From Linaria vulgaris (Eukaryota > Streptophyta > Magnoliopsida > Lamiales > Plantaginaceae), in contig OX415249.1 in NCBI GenBank assembly GCA_948329865.1, positions 102,864,786-102,928,785 of the forward strand: DNA of 64,000 bases, in the 5' to 3' direction. The position numbers were made by a program, and so were the translations under genes. The first letter of the stretch is position 1, and every line of letters starts with the position of its first letter. Below the pieces are notes generated by a model. It was not told where the DNA came from, did no database searches, and worked only from the letters and a program-made list of their open reading frames with translations. Of the stretch, positions 48,629 to 60,400 are shown piece by piece.

Positions 48629-49273
48629 GAAAGCTGTAATGATATATGTATATGTAATAAATAGTTACAAATGGCGAGTATGAACTGTGTTATTACTAAG
48701 TGTGTGTGTGTGAGTGATCAAATGGATCCAATCTCAGCAGTAGAGTAGAGAGGTTGCTCGTGAGTTTCTTCACGGAGGGGATATATATTTTATCCTTTTT
48801 CTTGATTTTTGTACTTAGTTAGTGAAGTGGGTTATTATTTCATTATTTTAGTTATCGACTACTGCACTAATACTCTATACTAGTTTATGAAAGCTACTAG
48901 GGAGAATAATCATGTGACGAGTTAATTTACTGTGGCTGTATTGTACTGGATTTATTAATTAAGTCTCGCCGGTCGAGTTCAATCCCAACTGTAATTCTTC
49001 TTTTTACTTTTGTCATATAATAATAAATAATATAAGACAGAGAGAGGGAGAGAGATTTACAGATTTAGCCGGGCTGAATGGGAAGTCAACCTTTGTTTCA
49101 TGGTGGAAAGACAAAAGAGATATTCATGATGAAATTTAGGATAAGTGGAGACTGATGATTTCATTTCAGACCAGGGTTTCTTCTTCTTTTCCTAGATGAG
49201 ATTTTACCAACTTTCCTATTTATGTTAAACAAAGATTTAAGATGGTCTCATCAAGTCTATATTGCTTAATACC
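47893..49273. other. QUL 5' leader/promoter and spacer
   Basis: Upstream (on the minus strand) of the QUL start codon. A (GA)n run at 48592-48625 reads as CT-rich sequence in the gene's orientation, common in plant 5' leaders. No ORF is supported up to the Tat-type insertion at 49274. Confidence 0.55.
48592..48625. repeat. (GA)n microsatellite in the QUL leader/promoter
   Basis: An uninterrupted GA dinucleotide run of about 34 bp, some 700 bp upstream of the QUL start codon. Confidence 0.9.
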
Positions 49274-49944
49274 TGATTTGGTCTTATTTCGTCACGGTAA
49301 TAGAACACAATAAAGAGTACAAAATGAGATCAAACAATGCTATCCAATATTATTATCGGACTAGATTGGTCCGGAACACTTAATACAAGCTTTCTAGATA
49401 GAATAACTAAATTACAATGCTAATAAAACGTATCGAATTTCAAGTATTCGATGCTGACGTGTCGAACTAAGGTCTGTTCGATGCGATATAGTTATCCCTG
49501 GGCGAATATCAATCTGAAAGGTATCGAATTCGATACGTGCTATAGATGTCGAATTCGATGCGCACCTATGTATTGAATAGAGATAAGGTATTTCGTACGT
49601 GTCGAATTAGAGTTGATTCGATACGCCTCGTGTCGAATGGGGGTATATTCGATGCTGACTCTATTGAGTTGGTTCGGTCCTCCAAAAACTGCACAGAATA
49701 CAAGGGGACGGGCTATTTATAGAACCCGTCCCGTGGAGCCCACATTCCAATATAGAAAGGCGCATCGAATCATCATTGTTCGATGCGCGCATCGAATCAG
49801 GTGTATTCGATGCGCTAATGGGCTGGCCCAATAAGGAAGGATTATACTGTTAATTCGATGCGCGCATCGAATTCTCTCTATTCGATGCGCTTGTGGGCCG
49901 GCCCAATAACGTTATATTGGGTCAATCCTAAATCACACCCATCA
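49274..49944 (-). repeat. 3' LTR of the complete Tat-type element
   Basis: 671 bp, TG...CA ends, nearly identical to the other LTR apart from one duplication and one deletion there. It contains repeated inverted ATTCGATGCG / CGCATCGAAT pairs that can form hairpins, and CTATTTATAG near 49709 as a possible TATA region. Confidence 0.92.
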
Positions 49945-49962
49945 TATAGTCCCCCCAGTTTG
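49945..49962 (-). other. Polypurine tract
   Basis: Minus-strand AACTGGGGGGACTATA immediately upstream of the 3' LTR, the expected plus-strand DNA primer site. The same sequence is before the LTR of the truncated copy (34808-34823). Confidence 0.85.
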
Positions 49963-50198
49963 GGAGACGATATCAATTTGGATATCGTATTCCAAACTTT
50001 AAAAATATATATGTACTGATTTGGGATATTCCTATTCATAGTAAATTCGGAGCGGTTCATAGTACTTGTATTAGGAAGATAATTTTTAACGCATCGAAAT
50101 GTACACCATTCGAAGCGTGAAATAGTACGCATCGAATCATATATGTTCGATGCGGTCATTCGATGCGGCACCGTAAATGGGCCTGACGGGCCTCGCGT

Positions 50199-50212
50199 CC
50201 CCTATATAAGGG
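50199..50212 (+). promoter_or_regulatory. TATA-like box for the antisense gene
   Basis: CCCTATATAAGGGG, about 265 bp before the donor of the predicted 5' UTR intron and 425 bp before the start codon. It lies inside the element but outside the LTR, so transcription of the antisense gene may not depend on the LTR promoter. Upstream are several ATCGAA motifs. Inference from sequence only. Confidence 0.45.
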
Positions 50213-50624
50213 GGTTCTGTAATGACGAGTTCATTCTTCTGCCAACAGATTTTTCTCTTCAGGTAGGGCGCATCGAATTTGGTTATTCGATGCGAGTCGT
50301 ATCGAACGGTCATGGATTCGATACGATCAGCATCGAATTGAGAAAATTCGATGCGTTAAGATTTTTGTTTCTCCTCTTTTTAAGCGTTCCGTTGCGTGTT
50401 TCTAATTTGCTGTTATTTTGTGTAGGATACAAACAACCAAGCAAAAGCTTCTCTTACCGAAAATTCAATTAAGGTAAAATTATTGGCTTTTATTTTGCTG
50501 GGTTACCTATTTTTTAACATATTCAATGTTACGTATATTTGAGTGACATACGAGAGTGTGGAGTGACGTATGCGTCCTTAGTCAGTCTCCGTTTTTAATT
50601 TATTTCAGTTTATTACCATCAAAG

Positions 50625-53073
50625 ATGGTGAGCGGTGAATCCACTACTGGGAGTGAGTCGAGTACTGGCTCTGGCGTCAGTTCCATAAATAAAGGGAACC
50701 CTTCAATTGCACCCACGAGCCCGAATACAGACATTAATAAAGGAAAAACTTCAGTTGCACCCACGAGCCCGAACACAGGCGACGTAGATTTATTCGATTT
50801 AATAGATATAACAACGGTTGATCCACCCGCTGGTAACGCCCATGTGGCATACACTGAACAAACAGCGGCCGAAGTGGACAGTGATGACACGTATACGTCA
50901 TCCTACAAAGATAATCGTGCTCCAAGCGAGGGTGAAGAGGACGTAGATTATATCAATAAGGAATTCGACGATCATGTCGAGGTCTCAGGAATGACGTATG
51001 ATCAATATATCTCTCGCCTTCAGCACAGTCGCAAGGGACTTCGTAAGAAGTTTGATATCCCTGATAAGTACAAGATCGTCCTCCCGGGCCCAAATGATCG
51101 GATGCATACCCCGCCGCCCGGTCACATGACAGTGTTTGTTGGACAACTCTTAAACGGTTTACGTTTCCCGCTTCCTTACGAGCTAAGATGGCTTTTACGG
51201 AAAATAAGCATCGTACCTGCACAACTTACGCCAAACTCTTACGGGAACTTAATTGGTTTTATCATAGTTATGAAGGCGTTGAGCCAACCACAAAGTCCCA
51301 ACGAGTTTTACGCGTTATTCGAGATTACAAGGCGCGAAGAAGGATTCTACCATATCAAAGCTCAAACGAATCGGAAGTTCTTGAACGGTGGGGCGACCGG
51401 GTATGGAAAGGATTGGAAAAGAAGATACTTCTTCATAAAGGAGAGCTACGACGGCGAGTTCGATCAATTTCGCCATGAATGGTACACTGGGGCAAGGGTA
51501 ATGATTCCCAGCGGAGTTAATATAACCCTATGGGATTGCAACTTTATCCCCAATCTAGTTAGAGAACATCAATTTGATGTCAAAAAACTTGTTGAAAGTC
51601 GAGTTCTTTCACTAGCTGGATTGTCTCCGGTGAAATATAAGGGGAAAATGACCCTTGGTATAATTGCGCAACTCTTTTATTATTTTGGGTTATACTTATT
51701 ATGCATTTTAATTATTTATTCCTCTTGCAGCGAAATATTTCATGAGCCGGCACGCAAGGATGAATCGGGTTGTTGCTGCGGATCTGGCGAGTTCCCAGAC
51801 CGACACTGTGCCTGTAATTCCTCCTCCTCGGAAGAAAAAAAGTAAGGGTAAGAAGAAAATTGTTGAACCCTCTACTGCTATTGCCGCTGCTACTGATCCA
51901 TCAGCTGATCCTTTCGAGGATTTACTGGGAGATAAACCTGAGGGAATTCAAGGCGGTGCTGAAGCATCTGAAGGCAGGGCAGCTGAAACCGGTGAGGATA
52001 TTGAAAACCTCGTCCATCGCAAGAGGCGAAGGATGCCTCAAAATCGGTCGCAAACCGAAGGAGTTGCTCCCTCGGTTGGTCAAACAAGCAGGCCGAGTGC
52101 CTCCAATCCTCCTGCCAGTGCAGCTGGGCCAAATGCTGAAGCTGGGCCTAGCCAAGGCCCTCGGGCTCGGGTCGCTGGGTATCAGCTCACGGAGGCCGAA
52201 GCCCTCGAGCATTTAAGGGCATTGCTGCCTGGTTTGTCCGTCCCTCTTCCAATCTCTGCTGAAGAAAGGAAAATGATGGAGCGAAATACGCTGCATCTAC
52301 TGTCAGCGGTAATGATTTCCTTACTCGACTTATATTTCCTTTGAATTAACTTTGCGAATTTTGGTCTAACCGCTCGTTTATTGTCAGGCGGGAGGTTTCG
52401 TGGATGTTATGGTCTCAGCCTTAATGGATTTTAAGGAAACTGCTAGTGGTGTTGATAACTCTGCGCTTCAAGCTGCTCTTGATGCCAAGGAAAAAGCTTT
52501 GCAAACAGCCAAGGAGGCGCGAGAGGAAGCTGAAAAACTCAAAGAAGATCTTAATCAGCAAATTACTGCGCTGAGGTTGGAAGTTGGTGCAGCCAAAGAG
52601 GAAGCCCACAATGCTGACTTGAATGGTTACATTCGAGGTCTTAAAGAGGTAAAAAATATATTATTTTTATAACCTTGCACCCCAATCTATTATTATTATT
52701 ATTGATATCTCTTTTTTTTTTTAAGGTTTCTCCCCAGCAGACATTGGAAATTGCCGAAAAGTTTCTTCAAGGCAACACGTTTCAAGAAATGTGCACTCGT
52801 CGAGATGATCGCGTGGCTCAAAATGCTCAAGCTCTGACGGTGCATCAGTTCTATGCTACAAATTATGTTCGCGGCAACTTCAAACCGGAATGGTTAGACC
52901 TGTCCCTAAGGCCAAATCTGGAAAAACGACCACCTCGTCAAACTTCTGAACCTTCAGAACCTGATGAGTTTGCCTCACTGCTAGAGAAAGAGGATCTCAT
53001 TCTCGGAGGATTATCACCGCCGCTAGATATGCCTGAACCATATCCCTCATCGGAGGATGAGGAAGATGATTAA
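50625..53073 (+). CDS. Intact multi-exon antisense gene in the Tat-type element
   Basis: Exons 50625-51657, 51731-52308, 52388-52648 and 52726-53073 give 2220 nt, 739 aa plus TAA. A 5' UTR intron (50474-50608) is likely. It runs opposite to gag, between the protease side and the 3' LTR. Residues about 165-280 resemble the Transposase_28 'putative gypsy type transposon' domain: PGPNDRMHTPPPGHMTVF, GLRFPLP, VPAQLTPNSYGNLIGFI and DWKRRYFFI. Next come a Lys-rich stretch after IPPPRKKK (residues 378-387, possible nuclear signal), a coiled coil at about 555-615 and an acidic C terminus EDEEDD. The N terminus has two copies of an INKG...APTSPNT repeat. The function of this family is unknown. The frame is clean across all junctions, unlike gag-protease in the same element. 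Confidence 0.85.
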
Positions 53074-53444
53074 ATGCTGTTAAGGCTATTTTCTATTTTC
53101 CTGCTTATGAACAATTTTTATTCTTAATCCAATTTGTGCATGGCGCTGCGTCGCTCTATCAACTCAAACATTTTGTGCCTAGTGCAATCACATTTTCGGC
53201 TGTTTGGCTTAAGTTGTTTAATTATTTATTATATACATGTACGTTGCCTTTTATTTCAATTTCTCACTTATACTCTTTACTTTATTTTGGCAACCTGCTG
53301 GTTCATTGTTGTTCAATGAAAATCATTTACCAATGTTATTTGTAGTGTCTATCTCCTGTCTCGGTGAACTTAGCCATTCTGGATAGAATTGTTTGTTTCA
53401 ATTTGTTGTTCGTGACCTTCTGAGTGTCTTGCAGTATAGAGTGT

Positions 53445-53875
53445 CCCTCCCTTCTTTTTGTTTTAGGGATTTACGGTATCTCATGCCACTTCGGGGCATA
53501 ATTTCCATCCTTCATGTCTTGAGCTTTTATCGGTATCTCGTGCCACTTTGGGGCAGAGTCTCCGTTCTTGTAATTTCTTATGGGATTGTCGGTATCTCGT
53601 GCCACTTTGGGGCAGAGTTTCCGTTCTTCTAATTTCTTCAGGGAATTTCGGTATCTCGTGCCACTTTGGGGCAGAGTTTCCGTTCTTCTGATTTCTTCAG
53701 GGATTCTCGGTATCTCGTGCCACTTTGGGGCAGAGTTTCCGTTCTTCTGATTTCTTCAGGAATTTTCGGTATCTCGTGCCACTTTGGGGCAGAGTTTCCG
53801 TTCTTCTGATATCTTCAGAGGTTTTCGGTATCTCGTGCCACTTTGGGGCAGAGTTTCCGTTCTTCTGATTTTTCA
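53445..53875. repeat. 59-bp tandem array of the complete Tat-type element
   Basis: GGTATCTC starts recur at 53475, 53532, 53591, 53650, 53709, 53768 and 53827. Each unit has TGCCACTTTGGGGCAGAGTT and CCGTTCTTCTGAT. It lies just after the antisense gene's stop. Confidence 0.92.
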
Positions 53876-54341
53876 GACCTGCACTGATTACATTATGCAA
53901 AGTAGATAAAATTTATGCAAATCAAATAATTAGACGTAATCTTCTTTGAATAATTCAAATCAGATTATGTAAATAGAACTGAGCTTTGATCATTGCTCAT
54001 TTGCATGACTTCCAGTGATGTCCTCCAGATCCATGATTTGGGATACCTGTTTTAAGTTCATACATTCGTGTCCCTCATGCGTGTTATAGCAGAGAGAACG
54101 AATAAAAACTTGTTCAAAATATTCAAAATGCTAAAAATGCTTGTAAATTTCAACAGAATATTTAATCGATATGCTTCATATGCCTCAGAGCCAATGCTAT
54201 TGTTGCGTTTTCTTCTGGTTGCGGCCGCGTCCGAAGCGAATTTACATAACACTTCCAACCTTCAATGTGATCTGCAATGACTTCTCCCGTGCCAGCAGTG
54301 GTGGGAAATTTTATCATCTGATGGTAGGTTGATGGTAGCGC

Positions 54342-56655
54342 TCAAAATGCATTCAACGCCGGTCTTCCTATGATTCCGTTGTATGCGAAGTGCATGTCAA
54401 CGATTACATAGTTCTCCAGAATTGTCATTCTCTTTGGAGCTGTCCCCAATGAAGTTGGAAGTTTGATCATTCCTAGCGGCACTATCGCTGGACCTCCAAA
54501 ACCATGAAGCGACGTTCTCACCGGTTCTAGTGCCTGGTTGTTCAATCCCATTTTAACCAACGTAGAGTTGAACAGTACATTTACGGAACTCCCATGGTCC
54601 ACAAGCATTTTGGTGACTCCGAAATTAGCTATATCAACAGTTATCACCAAAGGGCAATTTAAATTTGACATATGTATAGCCTGTGCACTTAGTTTCCGTA
54701 GGTCTGCAGTGGAGAATGTGATCTCTTCGTGTGGCATTTCTTCAATTCTCAGCATATTAGCCATATGAACAAAGTTATCCGCTTCAACGAGTCTTGTGAT
54801 TTTTCTTCGACCATTGGTAGAATCTGCTCCCCCTGGCCCTCCAGATATCATATTAATCATTCATTTCCTAGGATTCCCATCTTCGATCTGAGGGTATTGG
54901 AAAAGTTGCGGTTCATCGACTACTTTTTGCTTATCTCTCCTAGGAGACGGAGTTCTCTTGAGATTGAAACTTTTCTCCTGTTCTTGCATCTTCCTGACAT
55001 ACTCGACGAGTTTGCCATCCTTTATTAACCGTTCAATCTCTTCCTTCAAATTTATACATTCTTCAGTATCATGACCCTTTGCAGAATTGACTTGAATACA
55101 TGGTTGCCTTTGACTCCCTCATCGGTTTAGGATCCTTCAACCATCCTTTCCTTCTTGCTGCGTTAAACACTGTCATGATATGAGCGTTCAACGGTGTGTA
55201 CCGTCTGGGCGAATTCTCCCGTTTAAAGTTCTTGTTTCTGTTGTTGTAGATATTACGGTTGTTATCATCTCTACCTCTTTCTCTATCTTTGACCACTGCA
55301 GCAACGGGTAACTTTGTCGCCATCATTTCCTCATAATGAACTACCTCTTGCGCAATTTTATTAATCTCTTCAACGGTCGTTGGCTTACGTCTGAGTAAGT
55401 CCCCACCGAACATTGTATTGGTAGTCGCTCGGAAAACTATGCTTACAACCATCTATCCTGTTGGGCTATCAATCCTTAATAGCTCCGTATTGAAACGTTT
55501 CCTAAAGTCCTTTAGACTTTCATTAGTCTCTTGTTTCATTGAGTAGAGATGAGAGTGATCCAAAACCAGTCTAGACTGACTAGAGAATTGATCATCGAAC
55601 ATTTTTCTCAACTGAGCGTAGCTTTTGATCTGTCCAGGAGGAATTCGATTAAACTAATCCACAGCTACTCCTGACAGAGTTGTTGCGAATATCCTGGCTT
55701 GGATATTGTCCTTAAATCCATAAAGGGACAATTTCCTATCTAATTGGAAAAGATGATCTATGGGATCATATTTCCCATCATATGTCTTCAGTTCCGGGAT
55801 TTTATCCCCTTGTCCCAATATCTCCGACTCTATCTCGTGACAAAATGTACTGTGATTGATAGTATCGCCCTTCAGTATCATTTGAGTCTCAACTGGTGCT
55901 TTCTCTTTCTCCAGTCTTTCAACATTCACAACCCTTCTATTATCTTCATCACGCGATCCATGGCCTTCTGACTGTCTTCTGTCCTCTCTATCCTTTCTTC
56001 TTCTTGCTTCCTCTCTTCGGTCTTCTCTCTCATTTCGTTCCCTTCTGGAGCCGTGACTTTCTGTACGTCTCTTATCTTCTCTCCTTCTTCGTTCAGTAAC
56101 ACGTTCTTCCTCTTTTTCCCTTTCTTTCTTCTCAAGATGTTTTCTTGACTGTATCTCAACTGACATTAACTTCCTTGCTCGTTCATCCTGGGTTGACTTT
56201 CCTTTGCTTTTTGTTTCCTCTGAAACACGTCTGCTTTCTCTGCCATCTTGTTGAGATTTTTCTTTTCCTCTTCCCTTTTGCATTCTAACTACAGAGCCTT
56301 GCTCTCTTAAGGTCTCAGGATATGCAACAGGAGATGGTATCATAACGGGAGGTGCAGAAGGGAGCACCTCTGCCACAACGGCTTTTATCATTGCCAATAA
56401 TTCATTCTTCAATTTATTTGGAATCAAGGCACTTGACGCTGAGGCTCCAGTTACACCGGCTTCATTATTGGGTATCTCTTCAGCTTGAGGTCCTTGGTTC
56501 TCTTTCCTGGCAGGAGTTGGTACTGCTGCGGGTACTGTTGAGGGTCTCGCGATATCTTGCATGATCCGTTCAGGTGTATCCTGTCGTCCTTCTCTCGTAT
56601 TTTCTTCTAGAGTTTTACTCTGGGATCTGGTCATTCTAGTCATCATGTCTAACAA
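54342..56655 (-). pseudogene. Tat-type gag-protease, broken
   Basis: Gag starts at 56655 (MTRMTRSQSKTLEE) with a highly charged Arg/Glu region and the capsid-like segment IPELKTYDGKYDPIDHLFQL. In-frame TAG codons occur at 55656-55654 and 55455-55453. A frameshift lies between about 55069 and 55049, and another stop sits at 54863-54861. The protease part (from 54860) includes MLVDHGSSVNVLF, with Asp-His-Gly (near 54599-54591) where retroviral-type proteases have Asp-Ser/Thr-Gly, and ends IIGRPALNAF. No RT follows. Confidence 0.85.
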
Positions 56656-56670
56656 GCTAATATAATTTGT

Positions 56671-56690
56671 GTTCCCACAGACGGCGCCAA
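56671..56690 (-). other. Primer-binding site
   Basis: Minus-strand TTGGCGCCGTCTGTGGGAAC directly after the 5' LTR. The TGGCGCC start is complementary to a tRNA 3' end and is common in Tat/Athila-related elements; I do not assign the tRNA. Confidence 0.75.
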
Positions 56691-57395
56691 TGATTTGGTC
56701 TTATTTCGTCACGGTAATAGAACACAATAAAAAGTACAAAATAAGATCAAACAATGCTATCCAATATTATTATCGGACTAGCTTGGTCCGGAACACTTAA
56801 TACAAGCTTTCTAGATAGAATAACTAAATTACAATGCTAATAAAACGTATCGAATTTCAAGTATTCGATGCTGACGTGTCGAACTAAGGTCTTTTCGATG
56901 CGATATAGTTATCCCTGGGCGAATATCAATCTGAAAGGTATCGAATTCGATACGTGCTATAGATGTCGAATTCGATGTGCACCTATGTATCGAATAGAGA
57001 TAAGGTATTTCGTACGTGTCGAATTAGAGTTGATTCGATACGCCTCGTGTCGAATGGGGGTATATTCGATGCTGACTGTATTGAGTTGGTTCGGTCCTCC
57101 AAAAACTGCACAGAATACAAGGGGACGGGCTATTTATAGAACCCATCCCGTGGAGCCCACATTCCAATATAGAAAGGCGCATCGAATCATCATTATTCGA
57201 TGCCCATCCCGTGGAGCCCACATTCCAATATAGAAAGGCGCATCGAATCATCATTATTCGATGCGCGCATCGAATCAGTTGTATTCGATGCGCTAATGGG
57301 TTGTTCCAATAAGGAAGGATTATACTGTTAATTCGATGCGCTTGTGGGCCGGCCCAATAACGTTATATTGGGCCAATCCTAAATCACACCCATCA
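56691..57395 (-). repeat. 5' LTR of the complete Tat-type element
   Basis: 705 bp, TG...CA ends. Compared with the 3' LTR it has a 61-bp tandem duplication (near 57144-57240) and lacks one 27-bp hairpin unit, exactly accounting for the 34-bp length difference (671 + 61 - 27 = 705). Confidence 0.92.
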
Positions 57396-57400
57396 ATACC

Positions 57401-60400
57401 AATACCAGAATATTGTGGCATGAGCTTTTTGGTAAAATAAAAGATATAATACAACTATGCATTGATATAAATATTTTTAAGAAAAATATATCAATACTTT
57501 ATCTACTATGCTTCAGATGTTAATCTATAGGGAATCGATACTCGAATAATCATATTACATCAACAACTTCCAAATTGAATTCTAATTGTGTCGCATAGAT
57601 CTTATCTAAAAACACAGGGTGTACTAAGAATGCGATAAAGAATCATGCGGATAGTAAGGAGCTTGTCTATAAATAACAGCCATGAAACTCCAGAGAGACT
57701 AAACTCAGTGTATGGCAATGAAGTGGCAACTTTCAAGATGTTAAGCTTAACCAGAAATCCACTTGAAGGTCTCATGAAGACTACGGCCAAGATACGAGCA
57801 TAAAGTGCCCTCAGGTTTTGTGAATCGTATAGAAACACCTCCTCTCGATAATCTGGATATGGAAAACTTGATCCTTGGAGTTGTCCCCGCCAATGCCTCT
57901 TCTGACCATGTATGCCTTATTGACACAAATAGAATGACCAGCACTACCCTCTAAAAGTCGTAGTAGCATGAGCACGAGGCCAACAATCTATGAGGACAAA
58001 TTAAAAAATTGAAGATGATAATGCAGTCACATATGTGCTCCGAGTTGAGAGAGAGATAGATCAACCCTACTTCCATGTAGCTGCCAAATTTGGTATAGTA
58101 TGTTGGAGAATTGAGGAAAGGATCAACAAGACTACATATTCCATTTTGTAGCAGTCATCGATCAAATAGTTTCCCACGAACATGTGTTATACAAGGTTTT
58201 GTGGACTACCCTCAAGAATGGGACCAAGCTTGATTCTCTCAACTCCCACCATGCACAATACAAAGTTTTGAATTGTAGGCCAAACTATTTGTCCATCAAT
58301 TCGCAAGAAATGGGGGGTATCCCAAATGAACAAAACATTAGTTAACCACTATACAAGAAAATGTTAATACGTTTAGGGAATCTGTGCAACCATTTGTAGA
58401 TCTCCCCCAAGTGTACTCAGTCAGGATGTTGGACATCCTATCATAAGAACTTAAAAATGAATACTTTTGGGGACTATCCGGTGGGAGTTACTGCCATTGA
58501 TCTAGATGATTCATTAAGATGGACCATCATCCCAAATAAGATTGCTAGCAAGACAAGAATCCAAGACAAAAGTGATGCCTCGTTCCTGTATGACAAGATG
58601 GAATTTAGCATGTACTCATCTAACCACCCCATTAGCAGTGTTCATAATTGTGCTTCAGATAGTTGTGTATCGTATTGGTCCCCCGAACTAGGCAAAGTCG
58701 AACATATATGAAGTACTAACAAGTGGTGTGAGTAACATTGTTGTAAGCGACCATTGGCCAATAATTTCCAACAGTTGGGACAAGAGATTAAACAACTATT
58801 AGCCTTGGGAAATGTGAAAGAGTTTGAGGCCCTTATCTAGTACCAAATCGCACATAAAACCCTTGAAGTCTTGAGACCAGTGGAGATACCCTTTGTACCT
58901 CATGATGGCCTAACCAACCAAGTTTAGGGGAATCTAAGTATTATGTTCCTAAACCCTCATTTTAAACATATTTGACTCTTACCAACTATACTAGGACAAC
59001 CTCCAATGGGGAGAATGGTTTAGGTGAATAAGGGAGGCAGCATAGCTCTTAATGCATGCTCAAAAGCATTTTAGTTGCCCTATCCAATCTCACAAATATC
59101 AAAATACCATGTACAAGATTGCTACAACCCCTAGGATACCAATGTTGTTTGTAGTATCAGACTTGAAAGAAATAAGATGGCCCTTGGTAATCCTATCTTT
59201 ATACAAGTCACAATATTTGAGATTTAAGTACGGCATATACAAGTGGATACCCAACGTTTTTGCAAACGTAATATTTTAAAGCACAATATGGAATGATAGG
59301 TGTAGATGAGTCACCACTCATTCCTCATATCGTATAGTTGAGCATATTTATGCGAGATACCAAACTCTCCACCATCAGACAATGCTCCTCGTGTTAGGTG
59401 TATAAGGATTCTGATATCAAATAGAGTTCATTAAATTCTTCTTGGGTGGATGCACCCTCATCATATTACAATGTCATATGTGCACGACTATTGCAGGCAA
59501 CTTTTAAGGTTATATCCCCATTCGTGATAGACCTTCACAATATTAATAGCATAAGCGGAATTATAGGCAGCCAAGCATTGGAAAGGGAGTTTCGGCTAAC
59601 CACCATGCTCTGGTGTCCCACATGCGACCCTAACATAAGAGAATAAGCAACATTTTGATAAAAGAACAATGGTAGATTTGAAATAAGTCAAAAAGTGTAA
59701 ATGTAGCCCTCACTAAGGTGGGAAAAGATCTTTGCCTAATGCAGATGGTGTTGGGTTGAACTCTGAAGTAGAAAGCTACTTGTTGAGGGTCCTATAATCT
59801 TACAGAGATAGGTTTCCATTTGAAAATGACCAAGGTTGTGGGATTAACCCTCAATACGCAAAAAATTAGTTGAAACGATGGTTGTAATGGCCTTTTTGTG
59901 TAATATTCTTAAGTTATTGATTTTTTTACCGAATATGAAATTTGAGTTATTTAATATAAACTTTTAATTGTTCTAAAATTGTACTAATAATGTACAAAAT
60001 ACTACTTATGTTCCAAATAAGATTTAAATACTTAAATTTATATAAAAAAATATTTAGAGCTAATAACTAATTCATATATTTTTGTTGGAATGGTAAAATG
60101 CCTAAGCCTATGAGTGGTCTATTACATGAGTTAGATAGTGAGGCACTACATTAAACTTGGATAGATCCTGATAAGATATTGGAATTTCTGATCACACATT
60201 ACTCCTTGAATGCCTTATCAAAAGGAGAAAGAGAGATAAGTAATATACCAAAAATCTTAAACTCTTTCTCAAGTTGTATGCGCAATGGGATTCAGCACGC
60301 CTAATGTAGTTTGAGAAAAATGATTGATGAATTTTTATTTAATCTTCGATATGTAATTGTTGACAATTTTGTCTTAACAAATTTATGAATTGGATTTCCT

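Larger units (their letters stand above)
49274..57395 (-). mobile_element. Full-length gypsy/Tat-type LTR retrotransposon lacking pol
   Basis: 8122 bp, bounded by LTRs 56691-57395 (5') and 49274-49944 (3') in minus orientation. A perfect 5-bp target duplication ATACC flanks it at 49269-49273 and 57396-57400. Next to the 5' LTR is TTGGCGCCGTCTGTGGGAAC (minus strand, 56690-56671), a start common in Tat-lineage elements. A polypurine tract AACTGGGGGGACTATA (minus) abuts the 3' LTR. Order on the minus strand is gag, aspartic protease, then about 470 bp with no RT, RNase H or integrase, the 59-bp tandem array, and finally a gene on the opposite strand. It must therefore depend on other elements for movement. 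Confidence 0.93.

Noticed and set aside
53445..53875. Regularly spaced repeats resembling a CRISPR array
   Set aside because: The whole 59-bp unit repeats without unique spacers, inside a plant retrotransposon.
54058..54258. Possible small gene between the tandem array and the protease
   Set aside because: A short frame with no motifs; treated as spacer where pol is missing.
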